Source: Chamaelirium japonicum
Lineage: Eukaryota > Streptophyta > Magnoliopsida > Liliales > Melanthiaceae
Assembly: GCA_947650365.1 (NCBI GenBank)
Contig: OX393549.1
Coordinates: 98,142,016 to 98,206,015, forward strand
Direction: 5' to 3'
DNA length: 64,000 nucleotides
In this document: positions 45,097-55,629 of the stretch, in pieces
How the letters are laid out: each line of letters opens with the position of its first letter
Numbering within the stretch: position 1 is the first letter of the stretch
The notes under the pieces: model-generated
What the model was told of the DNA's origin: nothing
The model's database searches: none
The model's input: the letters and a program-made list of their open reading frames with translations, nothing else
Translations under genes and position numbers: made by a program

Positions 45097-45800
45097 TCTT
45101 TTTTTTTTCCTGAAGGGTATGTAAAATTTCATTAGGAATCCATAAAGTAAGGAGAAGGGAAATTACAGATCCTGGGGACACTGTGTGAACAAGCAAAAGG
45201 CTCCTAAGGAGCAAGACACACAGCTTTGCACAGACAGATTAACACATATCTAACTAAAAGGTCTCACCAGAATATAATCTCAAACAGGCGAGCATCACAA
45301 AACATACGCTACACATGGACTAGATCGAGGGTTGATCACTTCCTCATCTCGCTTCTAGTTGTACGATCGCATCCCATTGTTGACTTGAGTTGCTTAATCT
45401 AATTTGCTAGGAATTGATCGATAAGGTCTTGATGCAACTGGAAGAAGTGCAAAAGGGTATATGGGGACAAATTCAGGTACTTGATTGCTATCGAGCGGAG
45501 GCAATCAGCCCCCTCTTGCATTGGGCCTAACTCGTAGCTGCCATCGCAGAAAATTTTGTCACCAAAATCCTTCATGATTGCCGTGATAGCTAAATTGACG
45601 CTCTTGTTTTCCCTTTTGGGGATGCCCACCAAGTAATTCCGATCGAACACAATGCTGTTATCACCCATGCTGTTTCTTACTCCATTGTGATTGGAGTCAT
45701 TTTCTCGTTATGCACGTCCTGAATGTCTACGGTAGCATCATTGATGCTACAGGTAGGGGTGGGAGTCTCCATACTTCTGAAAAAGTCAATGTTCGGGTCT
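45097..45800 (-). pseudogene. Retroposed fragment of unknown origin (right duplicate)
   Basis: Minus-strand sequence ends in a poly(A) (T's at 45099-45106). Its longest frame (45668-45399, 89 codons) starts MGDNSIVFDRNYLVGIP and contains NLAITAIMKDFGDKIF and YTLLHFFQLHQDLIDQF. A METPTPTCSINDA segment lies upstream near 45770. There are stops elsewhere. Family unknown; the poly(A) end points to reverse transcription of an RNA. Confidence 0.45.
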
Positions 45801-46070
45801 GCAACTGACACCCCAACCACCCTCAGAATACCTCATTTGGATTAAGTTACGAACTGGGCTTCTCCGATTCCTGATTGGCCCACAATCGCACTTGTATTGT
45901 TCAAGTCTACAGCAATCCGGTCGTTAGCTCTCGGCATAGATGCCTCATTTGGATCATCAATCACGACATCCAATGGCTGAGGAAGGCCTGGAGATATGGT
46001 GTGGAGATCCACCCGTCCCTCTCACTACGACGAGTTCCCCTCTCTTCACTGATTGGACGTGGCTGGATGT

Positions 46071-46078
46071 GTGGGGAG
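46071..46078. repeat. 8-bp target duplication of hAT-like element (left copy)
   Basis: GTGGGGAG is repeated exactly at 46511-46518. Confidence 0.9.
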
Positions 46079-46510
46079 TAGGGCTGGCAATTTCGGACCC
46101 GACATGGGAGACCCGACACGAAGTTAGCAGGTCTGGGTCAGGGCTAAACAGGTTCGGGTTGTAAACGGGTCTACACGATAGACCCGTTTAATAAACGGGT
46201 CGGGTCTGGACACGGTAGATCCGAGAAGACATGTTTAAATTCAACGGGTCGGGTCGGGTCTACCCGCAATCCGATACTGTAATATATAGTACCAGCGGGT
46301 CTATCGAGTTAGGTTGGGCCGAGTCGGATCGGGTCAACTGAATAAACCCGTGTAGTAAACGGGTCTTATCGGGTCTACCGTTTATAAACGGATCGGGTAC
46401 GGATTTAGGATCTTAGTTAAACGGGTCGGATCCGGACCTAGAGATTTTGGACACGACCCAAAACTAGACACGACACGAACCCGATCCCACACGACCCATT
46501 GCGACCCCTA
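46079..46510. mobile_element. Non-autonomous hAT-like element, 432 bp, GGGTC-rich
   Basis: Termini TAGGGCTGGCAATTTCGGAC and (inverted) TAGGGGTCGCAATGGGTCG are imperfect inverted repeats. Perfect 8-bp GTGGGGAG duplications flank it. The interior consists of GGGTCGGGTC, GACACGATAGACCCG and similar motifs and encodes nothing. It lies about 0.5 kb upstream of RLK gene 2 and is absent upstream of gene 1. Confidence 0.9.
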
Positions 46511-46562
46511 GTGGGGAGCCGTCCTATGCACTTCAAATGCAATTGTAAGAAAAAAAAAAAGG

Positions 46563-46817
46563 GTTATTTTGACTTTGCCCCCCAAGTTTTACCTTGAATT
46601 AGACTTTACCCCCCACATTTTCATTAATTAGACTTTACCCCCCAAATCTATTCATTAATTAGACTTTACCCCCCCAAACCTAACAGTTCCATCAGGTCAC
46701 CGTCTAAGAGAAAGGGTGAGCTGACGGAAAAGAAATAAAGTTTTGAGGGGTGAGCTGACGGAACAATTAGGTTTGGGGGGTAAAGTCTAGTTCAAGGCAT
46801 AATTTGGGGGCCAAACC
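46563..46817. mobile_element. Fold-back MITE, ~250 bp
   Basis: The left arm (TTGACTTTGCCCCCCAAGTT, TTGAATTAGACTTTACCCC) is the inverse of the right arm (GGGGTAAAGTCTAGTTCAAG, ATAATTTGGGGGCCAAACC). Together they could fold into one long hairpin. ATTAGACTTTACCCCCC occurs three times in the left arm. It lies upstream of RLK gene 2. Confidence 0.75.
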
Positions 46818-46885
46818 AATTCAAAGAAACAAATACTGGGTACTCTTAAGTATTCTTTGAAAATTGTTCCCTTTGAAAGGGTCTA

Positions 46886-46945
46886 CCAATGAGAGAGCCA
46901 AGAATATTCCAACCTCTGTAAGGTTGTTGAAACATAATCGTTCTC
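46886..46945. mobile_element. Half of a GTTCCAACC-type MITE
   Basis: GAGAGAGCCAAGAATATTCC, AACCTCTGTAAGG and ATAATCGTTCTC match the right arm of the MITE at 59398-59595. It lies about 100 bp upstream of the start of RLK gene 2, probably within its promoter or leader. Confidence 0.5.
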
Positions 46946-47042
46946 GTCTGTGTACCGTTCTTGTGCACAACTCTCACTCTCTCTCTCTCTCCGTTCTTGT
47001 GCACAACACACTCTCTCTCTCTCTCTCTCTGAACCTCGATTG

Positions 47043-50000
47043 ATGGATAGTGTCTCACTCCATCGAATTGCTTTCATCCTTAGCTCTTTCTCAATATTGC
47101 TCATCTCTCCTCCTACTGCTGCGATTGAAGATCCCGGCCTCGCCCTCCTCTCCTTCAAGTCCTTGTTGTCCGACTCCCTCGGATCCTTGGCCTCTTGGGA
47201 CAACAACAACAACAACGAATCCCTTTACTACTGCACGTGGCGAGGCGTCACATGTGGCCGGCGACATCCGCTTCAAGTCATAGCCTTGGACCTCGGCTCC
47301 CTCGGCCTCGCCGGCCCCATATCACCCGTCATATCCAACCTCACCTTCCTTAGGAGGCTCCGCCTCCCGGACAACCAGCTCCACGGACGCATCCCGGAGG
47401 AGCTCGGCCGTCTGTCCCGGCTCCGACACCTCAACCTCAGTATGAATCTCCTGCAAGGTGAAATCCCCTCCGCCCTATCTCATTGCTCTCGTCTCCAGGC
47501 CATCATCTTAGGGGACAACAAGCTCAGCGGCGAGATCCCATCCAATCTCACCCGCTGCTTCAACCTCCGGCTCCTCAGCCTAGAAAACAACATGCTCGGT
47601 GGAGAAATCCCTGCCGATATGGGCTCCCTTTCGATGCTTGAAATCCTAAACGTGGGAGATAACAATCTCAACGGCCGAATCCCCCCATTGCTGGGGAGCA
47701 GCCCTTCGCTCACCAAAGTCGGGCTATGGAACAACAGTCTCACGGGAGGCATCCCGCCGTTCCTTGCAAACAGTTCGGCCCTCCAAGTTTTTATTGTTCG
47801 AGGCAACACTCTCACCGGCGGCATCCCAAACTCGCTCGGCAACAGCACTTCCCTCACCGTTCTCGATCTAGCTTCGAATGGATTGACGGGATGCATCCCT
47901 CCCTTCTCAACCAACCCATCGCCATCGCCATCGCCACTTGGCTATCTTGCTCTCTCGGGAAATTATCTCACTGGAGAAATCCCACCCTCATTGGGGAACC
48001 TCTCCTCGCTCCAGCATCTTTATGTAGAAGATAATAACTTGGAAGGAAGCATTCCGAAAAGTCTAGGCAATATCCCAAGCCTACAAGAGATCAATCTCAA
48101 CAACAACAGATTGTCGAACCGAGTCCCTCCTTCTCTTTATAACATATCAACCATCAAACACCTTGGCCTCGCATACAACAGGCTCTCAGGGACGCTCCCA
48201 CCAGACATGGGTCTCAGCCTTCCCAATCTCCAGATTCTGTCGATGCAAGAAAACTTATTCGATGGGCCAATTCCAAAGTCGATGCCCAATGCTTCTGGGG
48301 TCGAGAAACTTTATCTTGGCAACAATTCGTTCACCGGAGCAGTGCCTTCCAATCTGGGTTCCCTTCGAAACCTACGCAGCGTGAACATCGCGTGGAATCA
48401 GCTCCAAGCCCTCGACTGGAGCTTCCTCACTTCCTTGACCAATTGCAGCCTCTTGACGGTACTGCATCTGAGTGTAAATAGGCTTGGGGGAGTATTGCCC
48501 AGCTCGGTCGGTAACCTCTCCACACGGCTTGAGTGGCTAGCGATGGGAATTAATCAGATATCCGGTAGCATCCCAGCAGAGATCGGGAACCTTGTCAACC
48601 TAAGCCTTTTGGGCATGGATGGAAACCTTTTTGTTGGGAGCATTCCTGCTGCCATTGGAGAGCTTCGGAACTTGCATGTTCTGGACTTGTCTAGAAATAA
48701 ACTTTCGGGGCCGATCCCATGGGCTATAGGAAATGTTGATCAGCTGAACCAACTTGAATTGCAGGAAAATGAGTTGAGCGGCCCCATACCTACAAGTATT
48801 GGAAGCTGCAAAAGTCTGGGGATACTTAACCTTTCTCACAATGCACTTGGAGGAACCATACCGACAGAGTTGCTTAGCCTTTCCTCTCTTACGGAATACC
48901 TGGACCTATCATACAATGCTCTTGTCGGATCCATACCGCTGGAAGTCGGTCAATTGATCAACCTTGGGGGCTTGGATGTCTCGGAGAACCAACTGTCTGG
49001 TGATATTCCGTCCACCCTAGGGGCTTGTAAGGTCTTGGAACATCTACACATGGAAGGCAATTTCTTTCAAGGAAACATCCCTCAATCATTCAAAGATTTG
49101 ATGAGTCTTACGGAACTAGATCTATCTCGCAACAACTTGTCTGGACGGATCCCGGATTTTTTTAAGACGAATGCTCTTCTGCAGTCCCTTAATTTGTCAT
49201 TCAATGGTTTTGAGGGCGAACTTCCGAGTGGCGGCGTGTTCGACAATGCGAGCGAAATCTTTGTTCTTGGGAACAAGAGGCTTTGTGGGGGTGATCCAAA
49301 GTTACAATTGCCTTCGTGCTCTGTCCTGGCCGGCCATGGCCGACAATTTAGCCACCTTAAAGTAATAATCCCATCTGTGATTGCAGCTATAGTCATATTG
49401 TTGTTTTTGATGGGAATTCTTTATAGGCGGAGGAAGACGACTATAATAAGAGGCCCATCTCCTGATTCGTCCATCCGTGGTGAGAGTTACAAAATGTTTA
49501 CATATTCTGATCTTTATAAAGCAACTGATGGGTTCTCTTCAGCCAACTTAGTCGGTGATGGAAGCTTTGGTTCTGTCTATAAAGGAAAGATAGATTCCAA
49601 GGAAAGTATTGTTGCTGTGAAGGTACTCAAACTTTACCAGAAAGGAGCTTCAAAGAGTTTCACTGCCGAATGTGAAACCTTGAGAAATGTACGGCACAGG
49701 AATCTCATAAAGATCATAACTACATGCTCAAGTTTGGACTCTAGAGGTAATGATTTCAAAGCTTTAATTTTTGAGTATATGCCTAATGGGAGCCTAGACA
49801 AGTGGTTGCATCCAAGAGTTGGCCTCGAACATCCTCAATCACAGAAGTTGACACTGATCCAGAGGTTGAACATAGTTGTCGACGTGGTTTCCGCTCTAGA
49901 CTATCTTCATCACGGTTGCCAGCCACCGGTGGTCCATTGTGACCTAAAGCCGAGCAACATTCTTCTCGATAATGATATGGTGGCTCATGTGGGGGACTTT

Positions 50001-50675
50001 GGGCTGGCCAAGTTCCTCTCTAAACCCATCTCAGCTAGCTCGATTGGCCTCAAAGGTTCCATTGGATATGTTGCACCAGGTATGATTTCATATACTTCTC
50101 TCCGTACCCCTCTTGGATTAATGCAATTACTTCACATCATCGACATAGTGTAACTTGGGGATCTGCCAAACAAGGCATTTAGCAAAATGCATGATTTCAA
50201 ACTAATGTAAAAATCGATTACAGAGTACGGGATGGGCGGTCAAGCCTCCACCCAGGGTGATGTATATAGCTTTGGAGTACTTATGCTAGAGATGTTGACA
50301 GGAAAGAAACCTACGGATGATATGTTCAAAGATGGTTTGAACCTTCACAGATATGTGAAGATAGCTTACCCCGGAGGCGTCATGAAGATTTTGGATCCAC
50401 ATCTAGATTCGCAAGATGGAGGGGAAGAGGCCGACGGTAAAATTATGAGTGAGAGTAGTGGAAGAGAAGGAATCGAAAGTTGCATATTCTCATTGGTTAG
50501 AATCGGCCTCTTATGTTCAAATGATGCGCCAAGAGAACGAATGGAGATGAGACAGGTTGCCGCCGAAATTCATTCAATCAAGGAGGCATTTTCATTGGTT
50601 GAAGCTCATGAAGAGGAGGAAATGAAGTCTCATAAAGGTAGAGAGGAGCTTTTAAAAAGTTTATCCGTTCTGTAA
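47043..50675 (+). CDS. LRR receptor-like kinase, LRR-XII (Xa21/EFR-like), gene 2
   Basis: Exons 47043-50079 and 50224-50675 (intron 50080-50223, GT...AG), 1162 residues. ATG 47043 starts a signal peptide (MDSVSLHRIAFILSSFS). Layout as gene 1: LRR cap with CTWRGVTC, LRR ectodomain, membrane segment about 775-796, kinase with GDGSFGSVYKG from 838, HCD 965-967 and DFG 985-987, hence non-RD. It keeps the full C-terminus ending KGREELLKSLSVL, which gene 1 has lost. Most of it is nearly identical to gene 1; a block at about residues 385-430 differs strongly. The deduced protein is intact, making this the best candidate for a working receptor in the window. Role inferred from the subfamily: detection of a microbial or damage signal at the cell surface. 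Confidence 0.95.
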
Positions 50676-50770
50676 TGGTACAATATAAAGCATGTACAAG
50701 AAATGATCCATCGAACATGTTGTTAAATGTACCAAAAAAAAACATGTTAATGTATGTATGTGTTAATCTT

Positions 50771-50929
<159 letters not shown>

Positions 50930-50935
50930 AAAGGC

Positions 50936-51064
50936 CTCGAACTCCGTAGTTAAGCGTGCTCGGGCGAGAGCAGTACTAGCTAGGATGGGTGACCACCATG
51001 AGAAGTTTTCGTGCGGGCATGAGCAAAGCGGACAATATCTTGTGTGTTTGGGGCGGATGTTACA
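50936..51064 (+). mobile_element. Cassandra-like LTR fragment carrying 5S rRNA sequence
   Basis: GAACTCCGTAGTTAAGCG, TGCTCGGGCGAGAGCAGTAC and AGGATGGGTGACCACC match the 3' two-thirds of plant 5S rRNA, including Pol III box A and box C. This continues into CAAAGCGGACAATATC and ends GGGGCGGATGTTACA, the 3' end of Cassandra LTRs, terminal-repeat retrotransposons that carry 5S sequence. The 5' part is missing, cut at GGCCTCGAAC. A 4-bp insertion (ACTAGCTAGG for ACTAGG) separates the internal promoter boxes more than usual, so Pol III activity is doubtful. Confidence 0.8.
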
Positions 51065-51096
51065 CTTCTATTTTTAAGTTGTTGGTCAAAGACTTA

Positions 51097-51448
51097 GGGC
51101 TTGTTTGGATGTTGCGTATATATGATGTACGTTTCTTTGCATAAGCATTCTTGTAATGCATATGTAAAAAAATCGTATATTCATAGTTGTATGTGTTTGT
51201 CTGTTTTTGTCATTTGTTTATGTTTGTGTATATATATGTATCTAAAGTGGGGACCACATGTGTAAATAAGTGGTGAATTTCTATTTGTTCATGGGGTGAG
51301 ATGAATTCTCAAAAGACCAGCTAGCGGCACATATTCAAACGTGTACAACCGGTTGCACATCTAAAAAAGCAACAACCAAATATAAAATTTTGTTTGTACC
51401 TATACAAATAGAAACACAACCGTATTTGTACAAGATCCAAACAATACC
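51097..51448. mobile_element. Tourist-like (PIF/Harbinger) MITE, ~352 bp
   Basis: Left terminus GGGCTTGTTTGGATGTTG and inverted right terminus GGTATTGTTTGGATCTTG form the terminal repeats. TTA flanks both ends (51094-51096 and 51449-51451). GGG..TGTTTGGA ends with TTA/TAA duplications are characteristic of Tourist-like MITEs. It is A/T-rich and non-coding. Confidence 0.75.
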
Positions 51449-51469
51449 TTAGAGCTGGTCATTTGCAAG

Positions 51470-52345
51470 GCGACTTCATTAGAATTTCAACAAGCTGCTT
51501 TGTGGTGTTGATCTTCTGGTGCAATAAGGTGCTGCAATTGATTCTGCAGAGGTTCTTGTTGGTTCCGGGATTGGTTTAGTAGAGGCAACTGCTGTAGTTG
51601 AGAGGAGGATTCTTCAGAATTTTAGCAAGGTGGAGCTAATGTTCGGGTTTAGGAAGTTGCTACTATTGCAGCTCAAGGAACTTCCAATGGGGCTGATGAT
51701 GGGTCTAATAATGATGTAGAGATCAATCCTATAAAGAATTCTGCAGCTCAGAATATACGCCGGCCGTAGTCGTCGCCTGGTAAATCGGGGGTCAGAATAG
51801 ATAAAAGATAGGGCGTCTCTTCAAGCCAAATGTAGCGCTCTTGAACCAGGCAGACATAACCGACCACCCCGCCCAAGCCCAACATGTACAGGTGTTTCGA
51901 CTCTTCCAAACTGCTCGACTTCTGTCAAGGTTCTTCAACAGTCAGGACAAGATAAATCAGATTCCTCCCATCAAAATCTTCATGATCAATTGTCCAACCT
52001 TGATGAGGAGGGACTTAATTAGCTTACCTCTTAATATGCTGGATGACAATACCATTTTCGATACAGTTTCGGCTATCGGCTTCTCTAGAAAGGGGGCAAG
52101 TTCGAATGCCTTTCTTGTGCAAATCTAAGAGCAAGAAAGATCAAGAACTTTGAAATCTTGAGTACCAAGGGTTCTTTGTTCTTCTTGTTAGGGCTTTCAA
52201 GTTAGGCCGTGTTGACCGGAGTCCTTCTTTACGGGTTTGGTGCCTCTGAGGCATAGTTTGTACATTCTTCTTACTAAAATAAACTGATAGGGGTCAAGGG
52301 CGAACTCCCCTCATCCACTATGAGGGATTTCTCAAAAGAAAAAAG
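51470..52345 (+). mobile_element. LINE fragment ending in a poly(A)-like tail
   Basis: The end (TAGGGGTCAAGGGCGAACTC, then GAGGGATTTCTCAAAAG) matches the 3' end of the full-length LINE at 59280-59337. Upstream, coding-like plus-strand sequence without an identifiable domain (for example FDTVSAIGFSRKGASSNAF) may be LINE-derived. RT motifs are absent, so it is heavily deleted or rearranged. Confidence 0.5.
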
Positions 52346-52404
52346 ATATATTTTACACTGATTGTATACCTAAAGAGACAGATCATATATGCACATAAAT
52401 GAAA

Positions 52405-52480
52405 AATGCTATGTAGCCAACTCGTTTGCTGACATCCGGCCGGTTGCCAACTTCACATGGCACGATCACAGGCGTTCGTT
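52405..52480. mobile_element. Partial copy of the TTGCCAACT-type MITE
   Basis: AAAAATGCTATGTAGCCAAC, TCGTTTGCTGACATC and GTTGCCAACTTCACATGG resemble the left half of the MITE at 60504-60683. The right arm is absent. Confidence 0.5.
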
Positions 52481-52736
52481 CCACACATCCTTGATTGATG
52501 AAGAAGATGAAGTTCTTCATTGATCATGAATTCGTTTTTCAATACTAAATTTAATAATTTTTTTCATCTTCTTTGTTAAGATTGAGTTTGTTGACAGCGA
52601 GTAGTAAAATGGTCCACCAAAAAACCTAGGATATTGTAATAGTAGTCAAACATAAACACTGATGAAATTGGAGGGAATGGGATGATAAATCTAATAATGA
52701 TTAAAGGTGGGGTGACTTACTACATAGCATATAATT

Positions 52737-52738
<2 letters not shown>

Positions 52739-52820
<82 letters not shown>
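52739..52820. repeat. (GA)n microsatellite
   Basis: About 40 GA units followed by a run of G's. Open frames on both strands are artefacts. Confidence 0.95.
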
Positions 52821-52829
<9 letters not shown>

Positions 52830-53477
52830 GTAAGTCTAAAAAATCCAAAAGAAAATCAACCCTACTCTCTTGTTTGCTCTCCATCTTAGCCATTAGATGG
52901 TCATGATCAGAGAAACACCGACCAACAGCCAATAATAATAAGAGAAACCCCAACGAGTGTCTCAATAGTTTTAGTTTTGTTCTAAAGCAATGCTACTCTA
53001 CCAAGAAACCCCAAAAACACATGGGGACCTGAGGTTGTGTGCAAGAATTAGTGGAGTGCTTCACAATATAAAATAATAAAAAATCCGATGAGGTTTTAGT
53101 ACAAAGGATAACGAGTCAACCTAGGGGGGTGTTTTGACATCATTACGGAACCTTTCATTTTCATTCCGGATTCCAAATTTAAAACTAACAAATAGTATTT
53201 TGTTCTGGTGGGATGAGGGAGTTGGGAACGATATAAATATATCACTCCGTGTGTTTCTATTCTAACCAGAATGCTGAACCATCGAATTACATTTGGTATA
53301 GTAATTGACAAAAATATTCTCTTCCATATGAGGATTAAGCCTAACAACTATTCTAATGCCGAACAGCTCCTCATATGTGGGTCTAGTGGCACAAGAGGTA
53401 GCCGCCAAGAATCACTTTTTTTTTTTTACCATGGCTAACACTCCCTTTGCTTGCGGGTCGAGATTAGGTACAATTGG
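52830..53477. other. Unassigned DNA
   Basis: No gene or clear repeat is recognised. Short open frames lack domains. A T run lies at about 53418-53427. Confidence 0.4.
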
Positions 53478-53491
53478 CAGTTGTGATCACA
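53478..53491. repeat. Target-site duplication of the full-length LINE (left)
   Basis: CAGTTGTGATCACA here and CAGTTGTAATCACA at 59340-59353 match at 13 of 14 bases, flanking the LINE exactly at its 5' region and just after its poly(A). Confidence 0.85.
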
Positions 53492-53798
53492 ACTCAACCA
53501 AAACTACCCTCAAGGCATGGTAAGATTCCAATAAGAAGGTGGATAGATCAAAGAAGGGAGGAATGGCGCTCTCTCTCTCTCTCCCTCGGAAGATGAACTG
53601 CAGGGCTCCCTGAGAGTGGCCCCGATCTCGCGGTTTTCCTAGGCGGCGGCGGGAGGAAACCCTAGGGATCTCCCGGTTGGCGGTTCACGTGGCTAGACCG
53701 GGGCCTTGAAGCGCTAGAGACCCAGGCGACGGCAGCCGTGCGGAAACCCTAGGGGTCTCCCCTCGGGACCTCCGCCGCCACCCACTTCTTATCGCCCT

Positions 53799-54960
53799 TT
53801 GGACTCCCTCGTCACGTCCCTCCCTTTCCGCGCTTCTCCACACTCCTATGCTGAGGCCCTGAAGTTCTCTCCTGCTCGGAGTTCGAACCCTATTTCTCGT
53901 CCTCCCACCCCTCCTTCACCCTCCATTCCTTTTCCCCGGGGTTCCTGCTTCCGTTGCGGAGATCGTGACCACAGGATCTGAGACTGTCGGAACGCAATGA
54001 TCTGCTTCCACTGTCGCGGCTTAGGGTACATGGCCAAGCGGTGCCCCGCTCACCTCCAGGGTCTTCCTCCAGTCAGGCACGTGTCCTCCTTCGGCTCCTC
54101 CGCCCACGGCCCCGTGACCCCCCCTCCCGGAAGCCAAGACCGCTGGGATGAGGAGGAGTTCCCGAGGGGTAACACATTCCCGGGCAGCTTCTCGAGAATG
54201 GGGACCATCTTTCTGTTTACGCTGGACTTCTGACCCTACTTCCCTCTCGGCCTTGCTCCTCTGTTGTTGGGGCTCCCAACAGCGAGGCGAGGATTCCTTA
54301 TCGATCCTTTGGTAGTGGCCGACCCAGGGGATGGACACCTAGGGGAGATTCTTCAGGGTTATCTTTCCTTCCTCTCGCCTTCTGAGTGACCTCTCATCCA
54401 GGGGGCCTTTCAACCTCGAGGGTTTCTCCCTTCGTGTGGACTGCTGGTCAGAGGACTTCGGCTCAGAGGGGCGCATTCCTGTAGCGACGGTAGAGCTCCG
54501 TATCTTGGGCCTTCCTCACCATACGTCGAACCCACCGGCCCAGAGATCTTGGACGGGGCAGTTTGGGACTGTGCTCTCGACTAACTGCGACCTGGAGGGG
54601 GCTAGGTCCTTATCCCACTGCTCGGTTATGCTAGAGACCCGCTTCCCCCACCGCATCCCGAAGCATCACTGTATCTTCTTCGGGCAACATCTCTACCTCC
54701 TGGAGATCAAACTGGTGGTTCTCTTTCTCCACTTCTCCTCCCTAGCGTTTTCCCTTGATCTTGGGGGGTTGAGCCCGGGGAAGGGGATCCTTGGCCCCCA
54801 CCCAGGCTCGGACATCCACAGTCCTGGCCCTCCCACCCCTCCTCAATAGGGCCCCTCTCGACAGCTACCACCGAACCCGGTCGTCGCGTCTTCCGGCTCG
54901 ACCGGCGAGCCTTCTGCCCCTGCCCCCGCTCTTGGAGTCGCCTATCAGTAGAAAGGTATA
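53799..54960 (+). pseudogene. LINE ORF1 remnant (zinc-knuckle RNA-binding protein)
   Basis: Frame from 53799 (MDSLVTSLPFRASPHSYAEA) leads to CFRCGDRDHRI, a stop, DCRNAMICFHCRGLGYMAKR and CPAHLQG. That is two CCHC-type knuckles, one damaged by the stop, as in plant LINE ORF1 proteins that bind the element's RNA. Later coding-like pieces (54436-54849) are frameshifted. The initiation codon is uncertain; an earlier ATG at 53563 is possible. Confidence 0.75.
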
Positions 54961-55629
54961 GAATCCTTACCCGATGACTTGGCATTTCTTGTGAGCCATG
55001 CTGAGGACTGCGACCTGCATTTACCCCTCCCCCCTTTGGTCTTTTCCTTCGACACGGCTTCGCACTCGGGTCCACTGGTCCCCCTCATTAATCTCGAAGA
55101 TTCCTCGGATGTGCTTCTTGGCCCACCAGGATTCTCCGAATCTGCGTTCTTTCTCGCTTCCACCCCTGTGGCCTCCTTCGAGGATTCCCCTACTTGGGTC
55201 GACCTGCTGTCGGGATCGACCACCCCGATTGCTGACAATCGTTTGACCCTTGCTCTCAGGGAAGCGACGCTGGAGGCTCTAGACCCCAGGGTAATGCCAC
55301 CTACTGTCCGCCGAGGGCCCCCTCTTCAGGCAATCAGGAGGAGCTCACGACAGTTTTTGAGGAAGGTGGAGGAGGGCAAGCTGGAGAAGGTGGATTTTTT
55401 GGAGTGTGAGAGTGGAGACAGTGGTTCGGGTTCCCTTCCCCTATCGCTGAACTTCCTTGAAGACCAGCTCATCCTCTCTCTGGCAGCAGGCTATGGCTTC
55501 CGTCCCCCCTCTGACCATGCTTGTAACCCTGTGGAGGCTAGGCGTTTTGTGGATGCTCTCCGGCATATAGACGGAAAATGTTTGATTCGGACCTCTGGTG
55601 TTGGTCGCTCTTTTCAGTTTATTTCCCTG

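Noticed and set aside
50936..51030. Functional 5S rRNA gene
   Set aside because: The first third is missing, there is an insertion between promoter boxes, and the 3' side continues as a Cassandra-type LTR end.
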